Below are positions 8,314-17,539 of a DNA stretch of 64,000 nt, piece by piece; position 1 is the first letter of the stretch; each line of letters begins with the position of its first letter. This stretch comes from Cytophagales bacterium (GTDB taxonomy: Bacteria > Bacteroidota > Bacteroidia > Cytophagales > Spirosomataceae), in assembly GCA_013298125.1 (NCBI GenBank), contig JAAFJP010000005.1:62001-126000 (forward strand), in the 5' to 3' direction. The notes below the pieces were generated by a model, which worked only from the letters and a program-made list of their open reading frames with translations, made no database searches and was not told where the DNA came from. Made by a program: the position numbers and the translations under genes.

Positions 8314-9504
8314 TTACTTCCCCTGAATCATCAATCGCTTCCGTCTCACCATCTCACGCTTTATCAGTACAAACTCACGGCTTGCTTGTCCTGCTACCGA
8401 AGTATTTTCCTCTGCACGACGGAACAAATAAGGCATAACCGCATCCACGGGACCGTAAGGCACGTATTTGGCTACATTATACCCAGATTTTGAAAGATTG
8501 AAAGAAATATTATCGGACATACCCAACAATTGGGCAAAATAGAAATGAGTATCAGAAGGACTGATGTGGTTTTGGTTCATCAAATCAACCAAAAGTTTAC
8601 AACTATATTCATTGTGAGTACCTACACAAACCGAAATAACATCACGATTATCAACGGCATATTCCATACCCAAATTAAAATCATGGTCTGTGTTTGCTTT
8701 TGTTTCATGTACGGGTTCGCAATAATTATTTTCATGAGACCGCTGGCGTTCTTTTTCCATGTACGCACCTCTCACCAATTTCACGCCAAGATGATAATGA
8801 TTTGAACGGGCTTGCTGTGTAGCCATCTTCAAATTATCCAACATATCCTTACGGTACATCTGGAAAGTATTATAAACCACACATTTATCGTGATTATATT
8901 TTTCCATCATCTCATAAGTCAATTTATCAATCGTATCCTGAATCCAAGATTCTTCGGCATCAATAAAAATTCTTACATTCAAAATCGCAGCCCTTCCACA
9001 CAACATATCAATCCTTGTACGGATTAACTCAAATGCCTCTTTTTCTTCGTCATACAACTCCTCTTCGTTTTGAACTTTCTCTAATAATTCAGCACTTCCG
9101 ATGCCCGTAACTTTAAAAACTGCAAAGGGAATTGCCAAATTTTGATTCGCTTTTTCTATCGTTAAAAGTATCTCTTTGGCTGTCTTATCGAAACTTTTTT
9201 CGTCATCTTCACCTTCAACGGAATAATCCAAAATTGTGCCGATATGAGCTTTGTCCAAATTTTCTATCGTTTTATTACATTCCTGCAAATTTTCTCCACC
9301 GCAAAACTGTTCAAATACAGTTATTTTTATTATTTTTTTTATCGGAAAATGAAGAAAAAGAAAGAGTTTGATAAAAAAAGTTCCTAACTTTACAAGCCAA
9401 TTCTGATTCATACTTGCAAATATCAAGTAAATCTTCTTTAACTGTAAGTTAGATTTGGAAGAAAAAGCAATAGAAGTATCCTCAAAGCTAACTTTTGGGG
9501 ACAT
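8314..9504 (-). CDS. Proline dehydrogenase
   Basis: FAD enzyme that oxidises proline to pyrroline-5-carboxylate, the first step of proline use. The protein has the PRODH barrel: GTILDYSVEGE, the flavin-site region GVKLVRGAYMEKER, HNEYSC, and the C-terminal FAQLLGMSDNISF, KYVPYGPV and YLFRRAEENTS (substrate-binding arginines). It is a stand-alone enzyme of about 396 residues, not fused to P5C dehydrogenase. I prefer the ATG at 9504 (MSPKVSFEDTSIAF), which fits the usual family N-terminus; an in-frame ATG at 9537 adds 11 residues. No P5C dehydrogenase gene is nearby. Confidence 0.93.
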   Translation of the reverse strand: MSPKVSFEDTSIAFSSKSNLQLKKIYLIFASMNQNWLVKLGTFFIKLFLFLHFPIKKIIKITVFEQFCGGENLQECNKTIENLDKAHIGTILDYSVEGEDDEKSFDKTAKEILLTIEKANQNLAIPFAVFKVTGIGSAELLEKVQNEEELYDEEKEAFELIRTRIDMLCGRAAILNVRIFIDAEESWIQDTIDKLTYEMMEKYNHDKCVVYNTFQMYRKDMLDNLKMATQQARSNHYHLGVKLVRGAYMEKERQRSHENNYCEPVHETKANTDHDFNLGMEYAVDNRDVISVCVGTHNEYSCKLLVDLMNQNHISPSDTHFYFAQLLGMSDNISFNLSKSGYNVAKYVPYGPVDAVMPYLFRRAEENTSVAGQASREFVLIKREMVRRKRLMIQGK

Positions 9505-9537
9505 TGTGAGGGGTTTGGTGGTTGGCATTTTGGTCAT

Positions 9538-9843
9538 TTCTATGGACTTAATAATCTTTTTATATTTTATTAATAAAAATAGTTCAACAACTGATTATCA
9601 ACTTATTAAGATTTAGAATATTATCTTTAAATTTACAAAAGCGTGCAAAGATAACATATTAGAATAATACAAAAATACGTTTTGTAAAATTAAATTTTTA
9701 AAATAGATTTAAACCTTCATTTTTATTGTATTTACGACGTTATTTTTTTGTAAAGTAACAATAAAATTTGGTTGAAATATCACAAAGAATTTACATTTTG
9801 TTTTAAAAAATTGTTTTAAAGAATAACGAATAAAGTTAACCGA
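9538..9843. other. AT-rich divergent promoter region
   Basis: 306 bp without a gene between divergent proline dehydrogenase and DAHP synthase genes. It contains an exact -7 box on the minus strand (TATCTTTG at 9653-9646) with a TTTG only 16 bp above it, a possible promoter for proline dehydrogenase, and a TGATTATCA word at 9592-9600 that recurs in other gaps. I see no convincing plus-strand promoter. Confidence 0.5.
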
Positions 9844-10938
9844 ATGAATGCGAATTTAGACATAACGCCGATGCAGGAATGGATCAATACTGACGGCAAG
9901 CCTTTAATTATTGCTGGACCATGTTCAGCCGAAACCGAAGAGCAAGTGTTGGAAACTGCCAACCGTATCAAAGCCGAAGGTTATGCTCATATCATGCGTG
10001 CAGGTGTATGGAAGCCTCGTACACGTCCAGGGAGTTTTGAAGGAATGGGAGAACCAGCCTTGAAATGGCTCGTGGAAGCGAAAAAACAAACAGGATTGCC
10101 GTTGGCTTGTGAAGTAGCTACACCAGAACACGTAGAATTGTCGTTGAAATATGGCGTGGACGTATTGTGGATTGGTGCAAGAACGACTGTAAATCCATTT
10201 AACGTACAAGATTTAGCTGATGCTTTGAAAGGCGTTGATGTGCCTGTATTAGTAAAAAACCCTGTGAATCCAGATTTAGCTCTTTGGGTGGGTGCTTTTG
10301 AACGTTTACAAAACTCAGGTTTGAAGAAATTGGGTGCTATTCACCGTGGTTTCTCGAATGCCCAAGAGACAAAATATCGTAACTCTCCGATGTGGCAATT
10401 AGCCGTTGAGATGAAACGTTTGTTTCCTCAACTACCAATGATTGGAGACCCATCACACATGGCGGGTAAGCGTTCGTTGTTGATGGAATTGTCGCAAAGA
10501 ATCTTGGATTTGAACTACGACGGGATGATTATCGAAACGCACCGTGACCCAGATGCGGCATGGTCTGATGCTTCTCAGCAAGTTACGCCAGAGGTTTTGG
10601 GTGGAATGTTGAGAGAGTTAGAAGTTCGTCAAGCTAATTATGGTGCTGACTTTACGGATGAATTAGCGGCTATGCGTGCTAAGATTGATAATATTGACCG
10701 TGAGTTGATGGAAGTTTTGGCAGCTCGTATGTCAATCGTTGAGAAATTAGGAGAATATAAACGTGATAACAACGTGGCTGTGTTACAACTTGACCGTTGG
10801 AAGCAAGTTCACGCAGACCGTGCGAAGCAAGCATCAGGTTTAGGTTTATATCCAGAATTTGTAGAAGAATTGTTCAAATTAGTTCACTTAGAATCTATCC
10901 GTAAACAAACGGAAGTGATGAGTTCGGTGATAGCGTAA
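9844..10938 (+). CDS. Bifunctional DAHP synthase / chorismate mutase
   Basis: Catalyses the first step of the shikimate pathway (PEP plus erythrose 4-phosphate to DAHP) and, by a second domain, chorismate to prephenate. Residues about 15-265 are a type Ibeta (KDO8P-like) DAHP synthase: IIAGPCSAE, RAGVWKPRTRPGSFEG, VKNPVNPDLALW, DPSHMAGKR and ETHRDPDAAWSDA with the metal ligands. Residues about 270-355 are an AroQ-type chorismate mutase helix bundle (MRAKIDNIDRELMEVLAARM...LGEYKRDNN). Length and order match the usual Bacteroidota fusion. The C-terminal mutase often serves for allosteric feedback by prephenate in such fusions; that is family knowledge, not seen here. Single gene with its own terminator. 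Confidence 0.95.
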   Translation: MNANLDITPMQEWINTDGKPLIIAGPCSAETEEQVLETANRIKAEGYAHIMRAGVWKPRTRPGSFEGMGEPALKWLVEAKKQTGLPLACEVATPEHVELSLKYGVDVLWIGARTTVNPFNVQDLADALKGVDVPVLVKNPVNPDLALWVGAFERLQNSGLKKLGAIHRGFSNAQETKYRNSPMWQLAVEMKRLFPQLPMIGDPSHMAGKRSLLMELSQRILDLNYDGMIIETHRDPDAAWSDASQQVTPEVLGGMLRELEVRQANYGADFTDELAAMRAKIDNIDRELMEVLAARMSIVEKLGEYKRDNNVAVLQLDRWKQVHADRAKQASGLGLYPEFVEELFKLVHLESIRKQTEVMSSVIA

Positions 10939-10959
10939 TTTGTATTGCTATTTATTGAG

Positions 10960-10992
10960 AAGGCTATTTCTGTTGTGGGAATAGCCTTTTTT
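10960..10992 (+). terminator. Intrinsic terminator after DAHP synthase
   Basis: 9-bp stem AAGGCTATT/AATAGCCTT with an 11-nt loop, then a run of six T, 21 bp after the stop codon. Confidence 0.85.
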
Positions 10993-11029
10993 AGTGACCT
11001 TAACTTTTTTCTTGTAGAAGATTAATTGT

Positions 11030-11096
11030 GTAGGGACGAATAGCATTCGTCCTTCGTCCATAATTCAAAATGAGGACGAATACTATTCGTCCCTAC
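11030..11096. repeat. REP-like double hairpin
   Basis: A 67-bp inverted repeat (GTAGGGACGAAT at one end, ATTCGTCCCTAC at the other). Each arm is itself a perfect 8-bp hairpin, GGACGAAT/ATTCGTCC, at 11034-11052 and 11074-11092 with 3-nt loops. The architecture is the same as the element at 157-290 but the sequence differs, so it is a second REP-like family. Confidence 0.8.
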
Positions 11097-11139
11097 CGTA
11101 AAAATTGACGTAAAGATTTTCATATTTACCAACAAAAAT

Positions 11140-11172
11140 CCCTCTCAAATCTAATCTGAGAGGGCTTTTTAT
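11140..11172. terminator. Terminator after the Skp/BamA gene cluster
   Basis: 8-bp stem CCCTCTCA/TGAGAGGG with a T-run on the plus strand and a shorter one on the minus strand, about 25 bp past the stop of the last chaperone gene. It closes the minus-strand envelope cluster. Confidence 0.75.
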
Positions 11173-11192
11173 TATACCGAAAAGAAATTTTC

Positions 11193-11789
11193 TTAGTTCT
11201 TCTTTGGAGCTGCACCTGCTGGTGTTGTCGTTGCTGGCGTAGCTGTTGGTGGTGCCAATGGCTTAGGAGTTACTCCCATACGCTTCAAGATTAAGTCAGA
11301 GATGTTAGCATCGTCTGGTGCGTGCAATACGATTGGGGTTGTGCCTTGTCCTGCATCATAATTGAATACAAAAGCAAAACCATTTTCCTTAGCCGTTGCG
11401 TGCATATTATCTTCTACTTTTTTCAACAATGGAGCCAATAATTGTTGTTGTTTTTTCTGCAAAGAATTAGATGATGTCTGACGGAACTCTTCGATTTGTC
11501 CTTGTAATCCTTGTAATTCTTTCTCTTTATCAGCTTTGATTACGGCATCCATTGTTTGTGCATTTTTCTCATAATCAGCCAATTTTGTTTGAAAATCCTT
11601 TACTTTGGCTTGGTACATATTGTCGTACTGAGTCTTAGTAGCTGTCAATTCTGTTTCTACTTGTTTTGCTTCGGGCATTTGAGCCAAGATGTAGTCTAAG
11701 CTAATATAACCGATTTTTTGTTGTGCATTTACATTAGCCACGGCTAATACGAAGAATGCGAATAAAGCAATTAAAAATTTGTTTCTCAT
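11193..11789 (-). CDS. OmpH/Skp family periplasmic chaperone
   Basis: A 198-residue exported protein with a signal peptide (about 1-22, ending VNAQ) and the Skp pattern: QKIGYISLDYILAQMPEAKQ, a long charged coiled-coil arm rich in Q, K and E, then a return strand with GFAFVFNYDAG and SDLILKRMG. The tail is a low-complexity PTATPATTTPAGAAPKKN. Skp proteins hold unfolded outer-membrane proteins in the periplasm and pass them to the BAM complex. It is the second of two tandem paralogues, 23 bp after the first and downstream of bamA, matching the usual Bacteroidota order. Confidence 0.93.
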   Translation of the reverse strand: MRNKFLIALFAFFVLAVANVNAQQKIGYISLDYILAQMPEAKQVETELTATKTQYDNMYQAKVKDFQTKLADYEKNAQTMDAVIKADKEKELQGLQGQIEEFRQTSSNSLQKKQQQLLAPLLKKVEDNMHATAKENGFAFVFNYDAGQGTTPIVLHAPDDANISDLILKRMGVTPKPLAPPTATPATTTPAGAAPKKN

Positions 11790-11812
11790 TTTTTTTATTA
11801 TTCTGGTTGGTT

Positions 11813-12460
11813 TTACTCTTTCTTTGGGGTTACTGTTGTATTTTTTCTATTTGACTTTGGTTTTGCCTTCTCGTCACTTTCTTTGGGTTCTTCGCTGGTT
11901 TTGGCTTCGTTTTCTTCTCTTTCTTTTTCTTTCAATTGGTCGGGCGAGATACCTAATTCTTCCAAAATATAATCTGTATAATCATGAATTGGATTGGTAT
12001 AAAGCATCGCTAAGCCGTCGGATGATTTATCAAAAAGAAAATCTAATTTTTTAGAACGAGCTATCTTTTCTACTGCCTTAGCTACTTCGTCCAACACAGG
12101 TTTCATAATATCCTGTTTCCTTTTAAGTAAATCTCCGTTGAATCCAAAGATTTTATTTTGCAAATCCTTCGCTTCTTTTTCCTTGTCAGAAATGGCTCTG
12201 AGGCGTTGTTGCTTCATTTCTTCGGTCAAAAGTATTTCTTCTGCCCGATAGCTTTTTTCTAACTTTATCACCTCATCGTTTTTGTCTGATACTTCTTTTA
12301 TCCACTTACTTGTCAGTTTCTCAATCTCTGCTTGTGCAGTTTGATATTCTGGCATTTTTGAAGTGATGTATTCTGTATCAATGTAGCCAAATTTCTGAGC
12401 GTTCAGAGAAAGGACTGTACAAAAGAATGGCAAAATTAGTAAAAATATCTTCTTTTTCAC
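11813..12460 (-). CDS. OmpH/Skp family periplasmic chaperone (paralogue)
   Basis: A 215-residue exported protein with a signal peptide (about 1-21, ending LNAQ), the Skp start QKFGYIDTEYITSKMPEYQ, a long helical arm rich in E and K, the return segment KLDFLFDKSSDGLAMLYT and DYILEELGI. The C-terminus is highly charged (KEKEREENEAKTSEEPKESDE, ending in TPKKE). Role as for its neighbour: chaperone for outer-membrane proteins. Both lie downstream of bamA on the same strand. The two tails differ (acidic/lysine here, alanine/threonine in the other), which suggests different partners or localisation. Confidence 0.92.
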   Translation of the reverse strand: MKKKIFLLILPFFCTVLSLNAQKFGYIDTEYITSKMPEYQTAQAEIEKLTSKWIKEVSDKNDEVIKLEKSYRAEEILLTEEMKQQRLRAISDKEKEAKDLQNKIFGFNGDLLKRKQDIMKPVLDEVAKAVEKIARSKKLDFLFDKSSDGLAMLYTNPIHDYTDYILEELGISPDQLKEKEREENEAKTSEEPKESDEKAKPKSNRKNTTVTPKKE

Positions 12461-12817
12461 GGCTTTGTTGGTTTTTAGTAGTACGTTATTGAAATAATGA
12501 ATGATAAATGGTGAGTGATAAATTTACAATATGCTGATTATTAATTCATTACATATTTTCATTCTTCGTCGTACGATTTATTATTAGGTCATCATTCAGA
12601 CAATCAAATAATAATTCACACCTATTTGCAATGATTAACGCACCTCTAAGCTACATATTGTAATGGAGATTTCTTTAACAAAACATTAACATTTTTTTGG
12701 TTCTGAGTTCTGGGTACTTAGTACTGAGTTCTGACTTTTGAGTTTTAGATTCTTCGTTTTTCACAAACCCAGAACTAAGTACTCAGAACTAAAAACTCAG
12801 TACTCAAAACTAAAAAA
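12461..12817. repeat. Gap with long inverted repeat between bamA and the first Skp gene
   Basis: 357 bp without a gene. The part at 12699-12815 holds two arms built from variants of GTACTTAGTACTGAGTTCTG and its complement, capable of a long imperfect stem directly after the bamA stop at 12818. It may end or weaken transcription between bamA and the chaperone genes. I see nothing else in the rest of the gap. Confidence 0.65.
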
Positions 12818-15475
12818 CTACCTAATTTGCTGTCCAATCGAGAATGTAAATGCTTGGCGACCAAAATCTGAAACTCCGTCTATTTTATCAAATGCAAATC
12901 CATAATCAATTCCAATCATACCGAAGGCTGGCATGAAGATTCTTGCTCCAAAGCCCGCTGACTTGTATAATTTGAATGGATTATAATCTGTATAGTTAGC
13001 AAAATTGTTGCCACCTTCTGCAAAACCTAATAAGAAAATCGTAGCCGATGGATTTAATGATACAGGATAACGAACTTCCATCACAAATTTGTTGTACGCA
13101 ACCCCACTTGAAGGCACAACTTTACCATTAGCTGTTGTTTGGGGTAGTGAGCCTTGCGAACCTAATGCTCTATCTTTATATCCACGAAGGGCAATAATAT
13201 CACGACTGATTACATTGAAACCTGTTTGCATACCAGAACCCCCTAAATCAAAACGCTCAAAACTGGTAATGTCTTTATCAGGACTATACGACCCCAAGAA
13301 ACCCAAGTGAGTTCTCATGTGGAAAACTAACTTACTGGTAATTGGCGTAAACCACGAAGCATCAAACATCCACTTATGGTATTCAATCAAATTACTATTA
13401 TTTCCTCCAAACAATGAATAAGGTGGAGTCAATGAGGCTGTCAAAGAGAAACTCGAACCTGAACGTGGGAAGGTTGGGTTATCAATACTATTTCTTGAAA
13501 AATTCGTTACAAACGATGCCGACACTGATTGTCCTTCTGGATAACCATAGAAAGGAAGATTTTTAACATCAATTAATTGGAATGATAACGAATTACTCAA
13601 AGAGAAATAATCATCGGGCCATTTCAAACGTTTTCCAAGACTGAACGAAAGTGATGTACTGTTGAAGCGAGCATCAGCTTGTGCTTGCGAGGCACTGTCT
13701 GAGCCTGTTGTGGGAAATCCTCCACCGAATTGTCCAAATTGCCCTCCACCGAATTGTCCAAATTGTCCACCACCAAATTGTCCACCACCAAAACCACCAC
13801 CACCAAATTGGTTACCTTGTAAAAATTGTTGCTGTTGAATTTTATAAGGATATGAGATACTACGGCTTAGGGTTACTGAGAATGAATTTGGCTTTTTACC
13901 TCCTAACCAAGGTTCTGTAAATGATAACGAGTAGTTTTGAAAAGATGCACCGTTAGCTTGAAAACGGATTGATAATTTTTGTCCATCGCCCGCAGGAAGA
14001 GGCTTCCAAGCACTTAGATTAGTAATATTTCTTGCCGAGAAGTTATTGAATGTTACACCCAAAGTACCAACAAAGCCGATGAAGCCACCCCAGCCACCAG
14101 ACAACTCGATTTGGTCAGAAGGTTTTTCTTCTACGTTATATTCAATGTCCACCGTTCCATCAGCTTTTGGGATTGGGTTTGGTGAGATTTTCTCAGGATT
14201 AAAATATCCAATCGTCGAAAGCTCACGAACGGTACGAATGATGGCTGATTTACTGAATTTTTGTCCTGGCAAAGTTCTGATTTCACGCATCACTACGTGG
14301 TCAGAGGTTTTGGTATTTCCGTTCAGAATTACTTTATTAATAGTAGCTTGTTTTCCTTCGTTGATTCTGAAAGTAATGTCGATAGAATCGCCCGCTACTG
14401 CAGTTTCCACAGGTTCGCATTGATAGAACAAATAACCATTGTCCATGTAAGCTGAACTTACGTCTTCTTGGGGTTTACCGTTCAAACGTTTTTCTAAGTC
14501 TTCTACATTATAAACATCCCCTTTTTTTACGCCCAAAACTTCGGTTAGGATTGAATCTGGATAGATATAGTTCCCTTCCCAACGAATATTACGATAATGA
14601 TACTGTTTTCCTTCATCAATTTTCATGATGATTTTTACAGTTTTGTCGCTGTCTTTAAAAACCGTATCCGTCAAAATCTGAGCATCACGGTAGCCTTTTT
14701 TGTTATAGAATGCTAATAATTTTTCTTTATCTTCTTCAAATTTCTTTGGGATATATTTTGAAGGGCTGAATATTCTGTAAAAAGCCTTTTGCTTAGTTTC
14801 TTTTAATTTTTTACGAACTGTTCTCTGCGTTAATTCTGTAACACCCTCAAGTTCAATTTTAGATACTTTTACCTTTGGACCCTTAGTGATGGCAATTCTC
14901 ATGGTAGCATTGTTTCCACGAAGAGAGTCGGTATTTTCAGCTAATTTAAGATTTACATTCAAATAGCCTTTGTCTTGATAAAATTTACGAATAGCTAACT
15001 CAATATTTTTCTTAACAGTTGCCGTGATGATTTTACCTTTGTATGCTTTTACCTTGTCGTTCAAAGTTTCTTGCTCGCCTTTACGAATGCCTGTGTATAT
15101 GAGTTTAAAAAGTCTTGGACGTTCTTTGATAACGATATTCAACCAAATTTTATCACCCTCAATTTTAGAAGCGTCTATCTGCACTTCCTCTAAAATACCT
15201 TGTCCCATCAATTTTTTAATAGCCGAGGTAACAGCATCTCCTGGAACTTTGATTTTATCACCCACACGTAAGCCTGATAATGAAACCATTGAGTTTCCAT
15301 CATAAAACTTTGAGCCTGTGGTGGTTATCTCCGCAATTTCATAATCTTTGGGTTCGGCATAGTTCAACTCCGTAGCACTTGGCGTGTATGCACGCTGACC
15401 CAAAGCTCCACGCAATTGTGCTTGCGAGAGAAACGAAATCAGTATGAAAGAAAGTAGTAGTGTATATTTTTTCAT
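12818..15475 (-). CDS. bamA: BamA outer-membrane protein assembly factor
   Basis: Central subunit of the BAM machine that folds beta-barrels into the outer membrane. An 885-residue precursor with a signal peptide (ending SFLSQAQ), five POTRA domains (about 40-450; for example VSKIELEGVTELTQRTVRKKL and INKVILNGNTKTSDHVVMREI) and a C-terminal 16-strand barrel with FTEPWLGGKKPNSFSVTLSRS and GFGARIFMPAFGMIGIDYGFAFD. Odd feature: about 45 residues of Gln/Gly/Phe repeats (units like QFGGGQFGQFGGG) inserted in the early barrel, coded around 13,700-13,830 by near-perfect 24-bp DNA repeats. It lies upstream of two Skp genes and downstream of uppS. Confidence 0.96.
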   Translation of the reverse strand: MKKYTLLLSFILISFLSQAQLRGALGQRAYTPSATELNYAEPKDYEIAEITTTGSKFYDGNSMVSLSGLRVGDKIKVPGDAVTSAIKKLMGQGILEEVQIDASKIEGDKIWLNIVIKERPRLFKLIYTGIRKGEQETLNDKVKAYKGKIITATVKKNIELAIRKFYQDKGYLNVNLKLAENTDSLRGNNATMRIAITKGPKVKVSKIELEGVTELTQRTVRKKLKETKQKAFYRIFSPSKYIPKKFEEDKEKLLAFYNKKGYRDAQILTDTVFKDSDKTVKIIMKIDEGKQYHYRNIRWEGNYIYPDSILTEVLGVKKGDVYNVEDLEKRLNGKPQEDVSSAYMDNGYLFYQCEPVETAVAGDSIDITFRINEGKQATINKVILNGNTKTSDHVVMREIRTLPGQKFSKSAIIRTVRELSTIGYFNPEKISPNPIPKADGTVDIEYNVEEKPSDQIELSGGWGGFIGFVGTLGVTFNNFSARNITNLSAWKPLPAGDGQKLSIRFQANGASFQNYSLSFTEPWLGGKKPNSFSVTLSRSISYPYKIQQQQFLQGNQFGGGGFGGGQFGGGQFGQFGGGQFGQFGGGFPTTGSDSASQAQADARFNSTSLSFSLGKRLKWPDDYFSLSNSLSFQLIDVKNLPFYGYPEGQSVSASFVTNFSRNSIDNPTFPRSGSSFSLTASLTPPYSLFGGNNSNLIEYHKWMFDASWFTPITSKLVFHMRTHLGFLGSYSPDKDITSFERFDLGGSGMQTGFNVISRDIIALRGYKDRALGSQGSLPQTTANGKVVPSSGVAYNKFVMEVRYPVSLNPSATIFLLGFAEGGNNFANYTDYNPFKLYKSAGFGARIFMPAFGMIGIDYGFAFDKIDGVSDFGRQAFTFSIGQQIR

Positions 15476-15639
15476 TTTATTGTTAGCTCTTTATTCAGAG
15501 CAATTAATTCTTATCTTAATTTATGCCTAAAAGGTTTTAATTTTCAATTACCAATGTTTAATTGTCAATGCTCAAGGAAAAAACATAATACTGATTATCA
15601 GTCACTTGAATATTGAACATTGGATATTGAACATTATTT

Positions 15640-16383
15640 TTATTTACCTAATTGCTCCGATGTCTTCCCAAACCTTCGTTCACGGTCTTGATAATCTAAG
15701 ATGGCTTCGTGTAGGTGCTCTCTTCTGAAATCGGGCCAAAATAATTCTTCAAAAATGTACAATTCAGCGTAAGCCAATTGCCAAAGCATAAAATTACTGA
15801 TGCGGTGGTCGCCACCTGTGCGAATCATCAAATCAGGGTTTGGAATACCTCGGGTATCTAAATTTTCTTCAAAAAGTTGCTCATTTATATCATCAAGGGC
15901 TATTTCTCCTTTTTGAACTTGTTGAATTAACTTCTTGGTAGTATTCAGAATATCCCACTTTCCGCTGTATGATAATGCCAAAATTACGGTCAAGCCTGTA
16001 TTATTTTTCGTGGCTTCAATGGCACTCTTTAATTCTTTCTGCGAACTTTCGGGTAATGTGTCAGTCGCTCCGATGGTATCAAGACGAACATTGTTTTTTT
16101 GCATCGTGGGCAATTCGTCTTTGATGGTTTTTACTAATAACATCATCAAAGCATCCACTTCTGCCTTTGGGCGATTCCAATTTTCGGTTGAGAAAGCGTA
16201 CAATGTCAAATATTCAACTCCTAATTCTCCACAGCCTTCTATTACTTCTTTAACGGCTTTGAGGGCGTTGCGATGTCCAAAAACTCTGTCCACGAAACCT
16301 TGTTGCTTTGCCCAACGTCCGTTCCCGTCCATGATAACGGCAATATGTTTTGGTAGATTGTTTTTATCTAATTGTTCCTTCAC
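15640..16383 (-). CDS. uppS: Isoprenyl transferase (undecaprenyl diphosphate synthase)
   Basis: Condenses isopentenyl diphosphate units onto farnesyl diphosphate to make the C55 lipid carrier for peptidoglycan and other envelope polymers. The family motif HIAVIMDGNGRWAKQQG contains the catalytic aspartate. YLTLYAFSTENWNRPKAEV, NPDLMIRTGGDHRISNFMLWQ and FWPDFRREHL are all present. The 247-residue length is standard. It lies about 165 bp upstream of bamA on the same strand, as in many Bacteroidota; an AT-rich repeat-like spacer (about 15,535-15,640) lies between them. Confidence 0.97.
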   Translation of the reverse strand: MKEQLDKNNLPKHIAVIMDGNGRWAKQQGFVDRVFGHRNALKAVKEVIEGCGELGVEYLTLYAFSTENWNRPKAEVDALMMLLVKTIKDELPTMQKNNVRLDTIGATDTLPESSQKELKSAIEATKNNTGLTVILALSYSGKWDILNTTKKLIQQVQKGEIALDDINEQLFEENLDTRGIPNPDLMIRTGGDHRISNFMLWQLAYAELYIFEELFWPDFRREHLHEAILDYQDRERRFGKTSEQLGK

Positions 16384-16829
16384 TGATTTAACACAATTTA
16401 ACAGAATGACTTTTTATGGTATGTCATTTAGCTTACACAATACAAAATTTGTGGTTTCAAGCTATGACCATGATTAATGTTTTCCTCAAAATAGCAAAAT
16501 AGCAAACTCAGGAATGAAATTTTACAAACATTTGATTTTCAATGCGTTGGCATTAAAGAGAGCGAATTAATTACTTCTTTATGGAGGTAGTAAAAATGAG
16601 AATACAAATTTACGCAATAATGAGATAGGATAAAAGGAGTTTGTTTGGTGTTTAGGGATTGGGTAATTGAGGATTGGGTAATTAGGGAATTGGGATTAGA
16701 GTAATTGTGCATTAGAGTAATTGTGCATTAGAGTAATTGTGCATTAGAGTAATTGTGCATTAGGGGATTGGGTAAAAGATTGAATTAGAATCCTAATCCC
16801 TAATTACCCAATCCCTAATACCTAAAAAA
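16384..16829. repeat. Gap with long hairpin and four 16-bp tandem repeats
   Basis: 446 bp without a gene. At 16653-16825 two arms made of GGGATTGGGTAATTAGGG-type words and their complement flank four perfect head-to-tail copies of ATTAGAGTAATTGTGC (16695-16758). The repeat unit itself looks like a variant of the arm sequence. The right arm ends 4 bp before the stop codon of the next gene. The remainder (16384-16650) shows nothing that I can name. Confidence 0.8.
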
Positions 16830-17501
16830 CTACTTCGGACAAACGACTTTAATAAATTTATAAGTTAGCCCAAGTGAAGTATAATAATACATATCATCAC
16901 GAGTATAATCGTTTTGAAGGTTTTTAGGACGGGTAATATCATCTCCTCCTAAATTATCAAGATAATCTGTGAAAGTTTTGCGAGTTCCGAATTCAAGATT
17001 TAAGTCCCAAGGTCCTGAGAGATTGTATTTTATACCAATGCCAAAAGGAATTGTTATACCCGCTTTTTTATAACTTGTGACAGGTACATCACGAGGAGAA
17101 AATGCCATAAATGCCACACCTCCAAATACATACGGAGTCCAATCTTTGTGCATTCGGGAATATTGATAACTAAAAAAATTATACTCCGTTACTAAACTTA
17201 CCTCTGCGATGGAAGTTTTGAAAGTCTGTCCACGTAGTTTATTGAAAGAATCACTCACGTCTAAATCGTTTGCCCAGATTGAACCAAATGTTCCTGCCAA
17301 ACGAAAAGTAATGTCTTTTTTGATATTGTATCTAAACAACAGATGCCCTCCCAATTGTGCAAAAGACGGATGAAAATCTGGTGAAATATCTCCTTTGTAA
17401 TTCATTGCACCAAGCCCCCCTCCTATTTCTATTTTTTGAGCTAATGAATTAATACTTAGACTAATACAAAAAATTAAGCAAAGAATTTTAATTGATTTCA
17501 T
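16830..17501 (-). CDS. DUF6089-type outer-membrane beta-barrel protein
   Basis: A 223-residue exported protein with a signal peptide (about 1-21, ending NSLAQ) and the DUF6089 pattern: EIGGGLGAMNYKGDISPDF near the N-terminus, TPYVFGGVAFMAFSPRD, IPFGIGIKYNLSGPWDLNLEFGTRKTFTDYLDNLGG and a C-terminal barrel strand, ending in a short cysteine-containing tail (VVCPK). The function of this family is not established; it is usually next to uppS/bamA in Bacteroidota. A strong terminator hairpin ends only 6 bp ahead of its start codon, so it has no room for its own promoter. Confidence 0.88.
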   Translation of the reverse strand: MKSIKILCLIFCISLSINSLAQKIEIGGGLGAMNYKGDISPDFHPSFAQLGGHLLFRYNIKKDITFRLAGTFGSIWANDLDVSDSFNKLRGQTFKTSIAEVSLVTEYNFFSYQYSRMHKDWTPYVFGGVAFMAFSPRDVPVTSYKKAGITIPFGIGIKYNLSGPWDLNLEFGTRKTFTDYLDNLGGDDITRPKNLQNDYTRDDMYYYTSLGLTYKFIKVVCPK

Positions 17502-17507
17502 AAACTT

Positions 17508-17539
17508 AAAAAAAAGTCAGGCGGATGTTTTGCCTGACT
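17508..17539 (-). terminator. Terminator abutting the next start codon
   Basis: On the minus strand an 8-bp stem AGTCAGGC/GCCTGACT with a 9-nt loop is followed by a run of seven T, then six bases, then the ATG at 17501. It lies 55 bp after the stop of the upstream barrel gene. If it works, the downstream gene is made only by read-through. Confidence 0.75.

Noticed and set aside
16695..16758. CRISPR array
   Set aside because: The 16-bp units are joined directly with no spacers, and no cas genes are near.
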